A DNA stretch of 5,832 nucleotides, taken from NCBI GenBank assembly GCA_003454135.1, contig DMKW01000253.1, positions 1 through 5,832 of the forward strand. The letters run 5' to 3'. How positions within the stretch are numbered: position 1 is the stretch's first letter; every line of letters starts with the position of its first letter. Below the pieces are notes generated by a model that was not told the DNA's origin, did no database searches, and was given only the letters and a program-made list of their open reading frames with translations. This document shows, piece by piece, positions 1-5,067 of the stretch. The position numbers were made by a program, and so were the translations under genes. Origin of the DNA: Microbacteriaceae bacterium. GTDB lineage: Bacteria; Actinomycetota; Actinomycetes; Actinomycetales; Microbacteriaceae.

Positions 1-127
1 CGCGACGGCGACCCCCACGTTCTACCCGCGCGTCACGATCGACTTCGCTCTCGCCGACGCCTCGGCGCACTATCACGTGCCGTTGCTGCTCAGCCCTTTC
101 GCCTACTCCACCTATCGCGGCAGCTGA
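1..127 (+). CDS. uraH: 5-hydroxyisourate hydrolase (transthyretin-like), 3' end only
   Basis: Only the last 41 codons and the TGA stop (125-127) are inside the window; the reading frame begins at base 2. The visible peptide ends HYHVPLLLSPFAYSTYRGS. The C-terminal tetrapeptide YRGS is the signature that separates hydroxyisourate hydrolases from true transthyretins. The second His of HYHVP matches the family's active-site His (H98 of the E. coli enzyme, by alignment from memory). The enzyme hydrolyses 5-hydroxyisourate, the unstable product of uricase, to OHCU in the cytoplasm, as a homotetramer. It fits functionally with the uricase, guanine deaminase and allantoinase genes to the right, but lies on the opposite strand and ends 7 bp from the cupin gene stop. 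The gene before it is outside the window; OHCU decarboxylase (uraD) is a reasonable guess. The identification is very secure despite truncation. Confidence 0.95.
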   Translation, partial: ATATPTFYPRVTIDFALADASAHYHVPLLLSPFAYSTYRGS

Positions 128-138
128 CCGCGGGTCAG
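124..138. terminator. Small inverted repeat across two convergent stop codons
   Basis: CTGACC (124-129), loop GCG, GGTCAG (133-138) form a perfect 6-bp stem. It contains the TGA of uraH on the + strand and the TGA of the cupin gene on the - strand. It sits exactly where two convergent transcripts must stop, so a weak bidirectional terminator is possible. Neither side has a T-tract, so it may act only as a 3'-end stabiliser or be chance. Only the repeat itself is seen directly. Confidence 0.4.
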
Positions 139-467
139 AGCTTCTTCGCCACCGTGAGGAGCATTGCCGAATCCTCGACGGCATCCACCGAATGCCGCCC
201 GTCGGGCATGATCATCAGGTCGCCCACCGACCCATTCCACGACACGTCCCCCCATCGCAACAGCACCCGTCCGACGAGCACCTGCAGGGTGGCCTCTCCC
301 GGGTTCTCGTGCTCGGCGAGGCTCTCGCCCGCACGCAGTGAGATGAGCGTCTGGCGAAGCTGATGCTCATGCCCACCGAAAACGGTGCTTGCGCTGCGTC
401 CGCTGGGGGCGCTGATCGCCTGTGCCAGTTCGTGCCGCGCAAGCGCGATGAGTGAGGTCTTCTGCAT
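135..467 (-). CDS. Small single-domain cupin protein
   Basis: 110 residues, ATG at 467, with AGGA about 9 nt upstream on the minus strand. It is one beta-barrel cupin domain. Motif 1 lies around residues 47-66 (G47, H53, N55, E57, G66). Motif 2 lies around residues 82-92 (G82, P88, G90, H92). The usual second His of HxH is Asn (HEN), and the conserved Glu position appears to be Gln62, as in many small actinobacterial cupins of the 'NPGEATLQVL' kind. A metal site is therefore not certain. There is no signal peptide, DNA-binding domain or membrane segment. It is the last gene of the minus-strand purine cluster, 84 bp after the DUF488 gene. Function is unknown: small cupins of this kind may be sensors, isomerases or dioxygenase-like. 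It is too short and dissimilar to be ureidoglycolate lyase, as far as I can judge. The family call is secure; the role is not. Confidence 0.85.
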   Translation of the reverse strand: MQKTSLIALARHELAQAISAPSGRSASTVFGGHEHQLRQTLISLRAGESLAEHENPGEATLQVLVGRVLLRWGDVSWNGSVGDLMIMPDGRHSVDAVEDSAMLLTVAKKL

Positions 468-551
468 GTCGTCTCTTCCTTCGCTGGTCGGAGCCGGTTG
501 ATGGGTGGGGGCGCGGCACGTCGCTCCCAGTGTGCTCCTTCGGCGGGCGGT

Positions 552-1073
552 TCATGCCACCGGGTAAGTGATCGTCGTCCCGTCCACGACCGCGAACCGG
601 GTCATGGTGTGCTTCCGCACCGATGTCTCGTCCATGATGTCGTCGACGGCGATGCCGCGCACGAGCAAAGCGTCGCCGATCAACGAGCGGTGGCATCGCC
701 ACGGCACGGCCTCAGCGCACATGATCGCGACGTTCGAGAGAGCGCCGAGCTCGATGAGCCGGTTGAGGCCCTCCGTGAATGCTGGGGTTTGCATGTAGTC
801 GGCGTATCCGCGAAACGATGCGTTCTTCCAGGCGCCGTTGGGCGACCCGGTCACGGTGTGCCGCAGCCCACCGAGTGACTCGAGGCGGCCGTAGCCGATC
901 CCGCTCGCCGGGAGACTGGCACTCAGTTCGTCCTCGCCGAATTGCGGATTGTGCCGGGATTTCGCGATCGTGCGCACATCCACCACCCGCTCGATGCCGT
1001 GCGCCGCGAGAATGCGCACGAACTCGTCGATCGGATGCGTGGAGTGGCCAACCGTGAAGATCCGCTCGGTCAT
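552..1073 (-). CDS. DUF488 family protein
   Basis: 173 residues, ATG at 1073, preceded by GGAGGA (minus strand, bases 1084-1079) with a 5-nt spacer, which fixes the start. Family marks are TVGHS at residues 7-11, DVR at 32-34 followed by R40, the aromatic FRGYADYM segment at 87-94, and the Cys/His/Arg motif MCAE...WRCHR at 118-129. These are the usual conserved blocks of DUF488 (PF04343) proteins, and the length is typical. The conserved Cys, His and Arg residues resemble an active site, but no reaction is established for the family to my knowledge. It is cytosolic, with no signal peptide or membrane helix. It lies 50 bp downstream of guaD in the same direction, so it is probably co-transcribed with the uricase genes. 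Its link to purine breakdown is by position only. A 15-bp palindrome sits just upstream of its ribosome-binding site. Confidence 0.9.
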   Translation of the reverse strand: MTERIFTVGHSTHPIDEFVRILAAHGIERVVDVRTIAKSRHNPQFGEDELSASLPASGIGYGRLESLGGLRHTVTGSPNGAWKNASFRGYADYMQTPAFTEGLNRLIELGALSNVAIMCAEAVPWRCHRSLIGDALLVRGIAVDDIMDETSVRKHTMTRFAVVDGTTITYPVA

Positions 1074-1088
1074 GGGATTCCTCCATGA

Positions 1089-1103
1089 CCATCGTCACGA
1101 TGG
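1089..1103. repeat. Perfect 7-bp-arm palindrome between guaD and the DUF488 gene
   Basis: CCATCGT-C-ACGATGG is a perfect inverted repeat with a 1-nt centre, in the 50-bp gap between the guaD stop (1124) and the DUF488 start (1073). It ends 5 bp upstream of the Shine-Dalgarno sequence. It may be an operator or part of an mRNA hairpin, although a 1-nt loop would have to open. No convincing -10 or -35 is seen beside it. Chance is possible. Confidence 0.35.
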
Positions 1104-1123
1104 ACGAGCCCGAAAGCAACTAC

Positions 1124-1603
1124 TCAGTAGTCGGTGCGGGTCTCGAGCGCGAGCCAGGCGTCGAAGGGTTGCGGTGCGTTGAGCGGCCGCGCGGAGACGA
1201 TCGGCATCGGCCAGGTGGCCCGATCCCGGTTGAAGAGCTCGTAGAACTCGAGGTCGTCGAAGCCCCCGCGCGCGGCGTCGTGGCGATCGGCAGCGAACAC
1301 GACGCGGTCGACCCGGGCCCAGAGCGCGGCCGAGAGGCACAACGGGCAGGGTTCGCACGAGGTGTAGAGCGTCGCCCCGGCGAGCGAGAAGTCGCCGATC
1401 GCGAGGCAGGCGGCACGGATCGCCACCACTTCTGCGTGGGCGGTCGGATCGAGCGACGAGGTAACCCGGTTCTGTCCCTCGGCCACAAGTTCCGCGTCCA
1501 TCACGATGAGGGCGCCGAACGGTCCGCCGCCGTTCGCAACGTTGATGGTCGCGAGCTCGATGGACCGCGCGAGCCACGCCGCGTCGGTCGTTGCCCCGGT
1601 CAT
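1124..1603 (-). CDS. guaD: Guanine deaminase (CDA-fold, GuaD type)
   Basis: 159 residues, close to the 156 of the Bacillus subtilis enzyme. It converts guanine to xanthine and ammonia, feeding guanine into the urate pathway. Zinc-site motifs of the cytidine-deaminase fold are clear: HAE at 56-58 (His56 ligand, Glu58 proton shuttle) and CEPCPLC at 83-89 (Cys86 and Cys89 ligands). N-terminal GGPFGALIV (26-34), the AADRHDAARGGFDD stretch (104-117) and the C-terminal PFDAW...TDY match bacterial guanine deaminases better than tRNA adenosine or cytosine deaminases. The chosen ATG (1603) overlaps the uricase stop as ATGA. No strong Shine-Dalgarno lies in front, so translational coupling to uricase is likely. 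The frame stays open further upstream inside uricase, but that extension has no deaminase similarity. A closely related nucleoside deaminase specificity cannot be fully excluded. Confidence 0.92.
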   Translation of the reverse strand: MTGATTDAAWLARSIELATINVANGGGPFGALIVMDAELVAEGQNRVTSSLDPTAHAEVVAIRAACLAIGDFSLAGATLYTSCEPCPLCLSAALWARVDRVVFAADRHDAARGGFDDLEFYELFNRDRATWPMPIVSARPLNAPQPFDAWLALETRTDY

Positions 1604-2493
1604 GCGAGACCCGCGGATGCTCGCCAGGCCTCGTGCGCATCCGGAGCATCGTCGCGCACCACCGTCGCCTCGATGAGCCCGTACGGACGGTCGGCGGCGA
1701 AGAACACCTCGCCCGGGTTCTCGAGGCCGAACGGCGAAAGGTCCACCACGAAGTGGTGCTTGTTGGGTGCCTTCAGGCGAACCTCGGCGATCGACGGGTA
1801 GGCCTCGAGCACGGCCTTGCCCATGTGCCAGAGCGTCTGCTGCAGGGCGAGCGACTGCAGCGTCGCGAACTCCTTGATCATGATCTCCTTGACGCCCGCG
1901 TACACCTCGTCCCACGGCACGTCGGTGGTCGTGAACCGCCACTTGGCCACGAGGGATGTCGCCATCACCCGGTCGTGCGTCTCCGGCAGCGTCGTGTACT
2001 CGTCGGCGAGAAAGCCGGCGAATTCAGAGCCGGTCGACTTGAGAAGCACGAGGTCTTTGAAGCCGCCGATCACATATTCGCCGGTCGCATCCACGGTGAC
2101 GGCGGCGGTGCGCACCTCCTGGCCGCTGCGGGTCCAGGTGTGGTCGTGCTCGACGCCATCGACGATCGCGCGCTGCCACGCGTACTCCTCGATTTCGATT
2201 CGCGCGCCGACGACGGACCCGATGTCCGTCACGAAGTGTCGAGCGAGATCCAGGCCGAAGTGCTCCATCGATGCGACCCCCTTCGACCTCGCGAAGGCGT
2301 ACACGGTGTTCTTCTGCGTGTCGGTCGGCAGCACATCGGACTGGTCGCCGAGCAGGTACGCCGGATCGAACGGACCGCGCAGAGCCGTCGTCACGTTGAG
2401 ATCCCGGATCTCGTGCCGGGGCTGGTCGCGGTAGATGCGAACGAGACGCGATTCGGCTTTTCCGTACTGGTGGTCGCCGAGAATGATTGCCAT
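1600..2493 (-). CDS. pucL: Factor-independent urate oxidase (uricase)
   Basis: 297 residues (also called uaZ or uox). It oxidises urate with O2 to 5-hydroxyisourate and H2O2 without a cofactor. Two tandem T-fold domains are visible. Catalytic residues, aligned from memory to the Aspergillus flavus enzyme, are all present: Lys12 (YGKAE), Thr57-Asp58 (PTDTQKNT), Phe158 in the signature LLKSTGSEF, Arg175, Gln218, Asn244 and His246 (PNKHH). There is no peroxisomal C-terminal signal, as expected. The start at 2493 gives MAIILGDHQYGKAE, the usual beginning of actinobacterial uricases, with GGGA 9 nt upstream. In-frame ATGs at 2514, 2553 and 2592 would add 7, 20 or 33 residues; 2553 has a GAGG 9 nt upstream and abuts the allB stop, so it stays possible. 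The gene follows allB by 61 bp and overlaps guaD by 4 bp. The enzyme identity is essentially certain; only the start is open. Confidence 0.97.
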   Translation of the reverse strand: MAIILGDHQYGKAESRLVRIYRDQPRHEIRDLNVTTALRGPFDPAYLLGDQSDVLPTDTQKNTVYAFARSKGVASMEHFGLDLARHFVTDIGSVVGARIEIEEYAWQRAIVDGVEHDHTWTRSGQEVRTAAVTVDATGEYVIGGFKDLVLLKSTGSEFAGFLADEYTTLPETHDRVMATSLVAKWRFTTTDVPWDEVYAGVKEIMIKEFATLQSLALQQTLWHMGKAVLEAYPSIAEVRLKAPNKHHFVVDLSPFGLENPGEVFFAADRPYGLIEATVVRDDAPDAHEAWRASAGLA

Positions 2494-2554
2494 GGCCGAT
2501 TGTCCCAAATCCATGTGACGGCGATGTTTCCTCAGTGCGGCGCCCACGGCCATC

Positions 2555-3889
2555 TCAGCCCGCCTCGACCAGTCGACCGCGGGCTTCGGCATCCGGAGCG
2601 GTGGACACCGGATGCCCGGAGAGCCAGGTGCGACGGACGACGCCGTGCAGGCTCGCGCCGTCGTATGCGCTCACCGGGTTCTTGTGCTGCAGTGCCTCGG
2701 CGTGCACGGTGAACCGCTCGTTCGGCGCGAAAACGACGAGGTCGGCCGCCGCGCCGACGGCGATGCGCCCCTTGGACGGCAGGCCGACGAGGTCGGCTGG
2801 ACCTGTCGACATCCAGCCGAGCACGCTCTCGAGCGGGATGCCGCGGGCGCTCGCCTCCGTCCACACCGCGGCGAGACCCACCTGCAGCCCGGCGATACCG
2901 CCCCACGCGAGCCCGAAGTCGCCGCCGTGGGCGAACTTGAGGGCGGCGGTGCTCGGGCTGTGGTCGGTCACGACGATGTCGATGTCACCGTCGAGGAGCG
3001 CCTGCCAGAGCGCGTCGCGGTTGGCGCTCGACCGGATGGGCGGGCAGCACTTGAACTGCGTCGCGGCATCCGGAATCAGCTCCGACGCGAAGCTCAGGTA
3101 GTGCGGGCAGGTTTCGACCGTGATGGGCAGGCCCTCTGCGCGGGCGGCGCGCAGGGCGGGCAGGGCCTCCGCCGATGACAGGTGCAGGATGTGGGCCCTG
3201 GCCCCGGTGCGCCGCACCCCGGCGATGACGCGCTCGATCGCGGTGGTCTCCGCCTCGTCGGGGCGGGAGTCCACGAAGCGGTCGTAGTCGACGCCGCCGG
3301 CGTTGGCATGCGCGTCGAGCACGGCCGGGTCTTCGGCGTGCACGATGAGCAGCCCGTCGAAACCGGCGATCTCGTCGAGCGCCCGGTCGAGCTGCCCGGC
3401 GTCGAGGTGCTCGAACTCGTCGACGCCGGATGGCGCGAGGAAGGCCTTGAAGCCGAAGACTCCCGCGTCGTGCAGGCTCTCGAGCGACCCGAGGTTCTGC
3501 GGTACGGCGCCGCCCCAGAAACCGACGTCCACGATCGACTGCGGTGCCGCCGATGCGCGCTTGGTCTCGAGCGCCTCGACAGTGACGGTGGCGGGGATGC
3601 TGTTGAGCGGCATGTCGATGATCGTCGTGACGCCGCCGGCGGCCGCGGCGCGCGTCGCCGACGCGAAGCCCTCCCAGTCGGTGCGTCCCGGTTCGTTGAC
3701 GTGCACGTGCGAGTCGACGAGCCCCGGGATGAGCACCTCGTCGGCGTCGAGCGTCACGATGGCGGCGCCCTCGAGCGGCGTCGAGCTGATCGCAGCGATC
3801 CGCCCGCCTGCGACGCCGATCTCGGCCGCCCGAAACCCTCCGTCGATGAGAACGGATGCCGCTCGCACGACGAGCTCGTATCGATCCAC
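2555..3889 (-). CDS. allB: Allantoinase
   Basis: 444 residues, an amidohydrolase-superfamily TIM barrel. It opens the hydantoin ring of allantoin to give allantoate. The dinuclear metal site is complete: HVH at 61-63 in DSHVHVNEPGRTDWEGF, the carboxylated Lys148 in GFKAFL, His184 (HAED), His236 (HLSS) and Asp309 (TDHSP). DMPLNSIPAT (92-101) and ETCPHYL (259-265) are typical of AllB and argue against dihydropyrimidinase or dihydroorotase. Length is normal (E. coli AllB 453). The start is GTG at 3889 with GGAG 8 nt upstream (minus strand), giving MDRYELVVRAASV, the usual first beta-strand. It is the first gene of the minus-strand cluster and faces the divergent hydrolase gene across 238 bp. Substrate specificity is inferred from motifs plus the uricase neighbourhood; both agree. 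Confidence 0.95.
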   Translation of the reverse strand: MDRYELVVRAASVLIDGGFRAAEIGVAGGRIAAISSTPLEGAAIVTLDADEVLIPGLVDSHVHVNEPGRTDWEGFASATRAAAAGGVTTIIDMPLNSIPATVTVEALETKRASAAPQSIVDVGFWGGAVPQNLGSLESLHDAGVFGFKAFLAPSGVDEFEHLDAGQLDRALDEIAGFDGLLIVHAEDPAVLDAHANAGGVDYDRFVDSRPDEAETTAIERVIAGVRRTGARAHILHLSSAEALPALRAARAEGLPITVETCPHYLSFASELIPDAATQFKCCPPIRSSANRDALWQALLDGDIDIVVTDHSPSTAALKFAHGGDFGLAWGGIAGLQVGLAAVWTEASARGIPLESVLGWMSTGPADLVGLPSKGRIAVGAAADLVVFAPNERFTVHAEALQHKNPVSAYDGASLHGVVRRTWLSGHPVSTAPDAEARGRLVEAG

Positions 3890-3925
3890 GGTGGGGACTC
3901 CGTTCGAGTTCTAGGGTGTCGTTTC

Positions 3926-3931
3926 ATTATT
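3926..3931 (-). promoter_or_regulatory. Candidate -10 box for the allB-led cluster
   Basis: On the minus strand the bases read AATAAT, 5 of 6 to TATAAT, about 37 bp before the allB GTG. It is one of the few AT-rich spots in the intergenic region. No good -35 is seen at the right distance, so an activator may be needed or the call may be wrong. An inverted repeat, ATTCCG (3929-3934) and CGGAAT (3956-3961), overlaps it. Confidence 0.4.
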
Positions 3932-3961
3932 CCGGAGTCGGCCGGGTCATCCGTGCGGAAT
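3929..3961. repeat. Spaced inverted repeat overlapping the allB -10 candidate
   Basis: ATTCCG at 3929-3934 and CGGAAT at 3956-3961 are perfect 6-bp arms 21 bp apart, centre to centre about 27 bp. The left arm overlaps the proposed -10 box. This spacing could hold a dimer of a purine-pathway regulator, but six-base arms are short and chance is a real alternative. Confidence 0.25.
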
Positions 3962-4048
3962 TTCGTTGACCACGCGCCCGTCACAGTGGCGGCGCTGTCG
4001 ACGAACTGGCGCACTGTTGGGCGTATGCGTTCGGATTCGCCGCTCGCC

Positions 4049-4076
4049 TTGCGCTGGCAGCTGAGTTCTCTAGGAT
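4049..4076 (+). promoter_or_regulatory. Candidate promoter of the alpha/beta hydrolase gene
   Basis: TAGGAT at 4071-4076 is a common actinobacterial form of the -10 box. TTGCGC at 4049-4054, 16 bp upstream, keeps the TTG of a -35. The start of transcription would fall near 4083, a few bases before the palindrome at 4089-4108. This places the operator inside the early transcribed region, suited to repression. Base matching only. Confidence 0.45.
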
Positions 4077-4088
4077 TGGTTTCATCGT

Positions 4089-4108
4089 CTGAGAACGAAC
4101 GTTCTCAG
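4089..4108. promoter_or_regulatory. Operator-like palindrome (TetR type) upstream of the hydrolase gene
   Basis: CTGAGAACGAACGTTCTCAG has perfect 8-bp arms (CTGAGAAC / GTTCTCAG) around a 4-bp centre GAAC. Size, GAACG/CGTTC core and position (ends 19 bp before the ATG, just after a candidate -10) fit a TetR-family operator. No regulator gene is in the window, so the binding protein must be encoded elsewhere if this is right. The symmetry is seen directly; the family is inferred from operator style. Confidence 0.6.
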
Positions 4109-4116
4109 TTTTCACG

Positions 4117-4122
4117 AAGGGA
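4117..4122 (+). promoter_or_regulatory. Ribosome-binding site of the alpha/beta hydrolase gene
   Basis: AAGGGA, 5 nt before the ATG at 4128. It settles this start over later in-frame methionines. Confidence 0.7.
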
Positions 4123-4127
4123 ACAAC

Positions 4128-4970
4128 ATGTCGTACATCACCGTCGGCCGGGAGAACTCCACGGACATCGAGCTTTACTACGAGGACCACGGAACCGGCC
4201 AGCCTGTTGTTCTCATCCACGGTTATCCCCTCGACGGGCATTCGTGGGAGCGCCAGACGAGTGCCCTGCTCGCCGCCGGTTACCGCGTGATCGCCTACGA
4301 CCGCCGAGGATTCGGCCAGTCCAGCCAGCCGACCGTCGGCTACGACTACGACACCTTTGCGGCCGATCTCGACGCCGTGCTCACGACCCTCGACCTCACG
4401 GATGTTGCGCTCGTCGGATTCTCGATGGGCACCGGTGAACTCGCCCGCTACGTCGGCAACCACGGCTCGGACCGGGTGGCGAAGCTCGCGTTCCTCGCCT
4501 CGCTCGAGCCGTTCCTGCTCCAGATGGACGACAACCCGACCGGCGTTCCGCAAGAGGTGTTCGACGACATCGCGCGGGCGGCATCCGCCGACCGTTTCGC
4601 CTGGTTCACGGGCTTCTACCAGAACTTCTACAACCTCGACGAGAACCTCGGCACCCGCATCAGCGAGGAGGCGGTGCGCAACAGCTGGAACGTCGCCGCG
4701 TCGAGCGCCGCGATCGTCGCGGCCGGTGTTGTGCCCACGTGGGTGGAGGACTTCCGCGGCGACGTGGAGAAGGTGCGCGCGGCCGGCAAGCCGAGCCTGA
4801 TCCTGCACGGTACGAAAGACCAGATCCTGCCGATCGACGCGACGGGCCGCGAATTCCACCGCGTGTTCCCCGAGGCCGACTACGTGGAGGTCGACGGCGC
4901 ACCGCACGGCCTGCTCTGGACCCACGCCACCGAGGTCAACGCGGCGCTGCTCGCGTTCCTCGCCAAGTAG
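4128..4970 (+). CDS. Alpha/beta hydrolase, cofactor-free haloperoxidase/esterase type
   Basis: 280 residues, ATG at 4128 with AAGGGA 5 nt upstream, TAG stop. It is a single alpha/beta-hydrolase domain. It shows the oxyanion-hole block HGYPLDGHSWE (31-41), strand and helix YDRRGFGQSSQP (57-68), the nucleophile elbow GFSMGTGE with Ser99 (97-104), the acid Asp231 in HGTKDQILP, and catalytic His260 in GAPHGL. The PLDG and GFSMGTGE forms are those of bacterial non-heme chloroperoxidases, which act as esterases and, with carboxylic acids and H2O2, as perhydrolases in vitro. The natural substrate is unknown. There is no signal peptide or lipobox, so it is cytoplasmic. It is divergent from the purine cluster and appears to be a one-gene unit: its own promoter, an operator-like palindrome, and a hairpin terminator after it. 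Family and triad are secure; a physiological haloperoxidase role is not implied. Confidence 0.9.
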   Translation: MSYITVGRENSTDIELYYEDHGTGQPVVLIHGYPLDGHSWERQTSALLAAGYRVIAYDRRGFGQSSQPTVGYDYDTFAADLDAVLTTLDLTDVALVGFSMGTGELARYVGNHGSDRVAKLAFLASLEPFLLQMDDNPTGVPQEVFDDIARAASADRFAWFTGFYQNFYNLDENLGTRISEEAVRNSWNVAASSAAIVAAGVVPTWVEDFRGDVEKVRAAGKPSLILHGTKDQILPIDATGREFHRVFPEADYVEVDGAPHGLLWTHATEVNAALLAFLAK

Positions 4971-4988
4971 CGCAACTCCGCACCATCG

Positions 4989-5030
4989 AGCGGGCCGGCC
5001 GTCGCCCCGAGGAGGCGGACGGCCCGCTTT
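4989..5030 (+). terminator. Rho-independent-like terminator after the hydrolase gene
   Basis: GGCCGTC (4997-5003) pairs with GACGGCC (5018-5024). GCC/GGC pairs extend the stem inward around a CCGAGGA loop, and AGCGGG (4989-4994) can pair with CCCGCT (5023-5028) as an alternative or bulged outer stem. A short TTT (5028-5030) follows. It begins 18 bp after the stop codon. The T-run is short, as is common in high-GC actinobacteria. Confidence 0.65.
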
Positions 5031-5033
5031 CGC

Positions 5034-5039
5034 TAGGAT
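5034..5039 (+). promoter_or_regulatory. Candidate -10 box of the MTHFR-like gene
   Basis: TAGGAT within GCTAGGATCGG, 28 bp before the GTG start and 3 bp after the terminator T-run. It resembles the TAGGAT proposed for the hydrolase gene (shared CTAGGATYGG). The matching -35 position would fall in the terminator stem and shows no consensus, so this is tentative. Confidence 0.35.
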
Positions 5040-5067
5040 CGGATGCACGATTCGAGTGGAGGCACGA

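Noticed and set aside
468..551. Gap between DUF488 and cupin checked for a promoter or terminator
   Set aside because: Apart from the cupin ribosome-binding site near 479-486, I see no clear -10 box, hairpin with T-run or strong symmetry.
1604..1942. Upstream extension of the guanine deaminase frame, suggesting a fusion protein
   Set aside because: The extension is entirely inside uricase in another frame, reads as basic low-complexity sequence, and the family start matches the ATG at 1603.
1591..2712. Long + strand open frame (373 codons) antisense to uricase
   Set aside because: It mirrors the uricase coding sequence with an Arg/Val/Gly-rich translation and no motif.
3754..4014. Possible 86-codon minus-strand gene covering the start of allB
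   Set aside because: It overlaps the allB start and promoter region out of frame, and has no motif or convincing ribosome-binding site.
3182..4438. Long + strand open frame (418 codons) antisense to allB and running into the hydrolase gene
   Set aside because: It has no recognisable domain and changes into another frame of the hydrolase gene; it is a compositional shadow.
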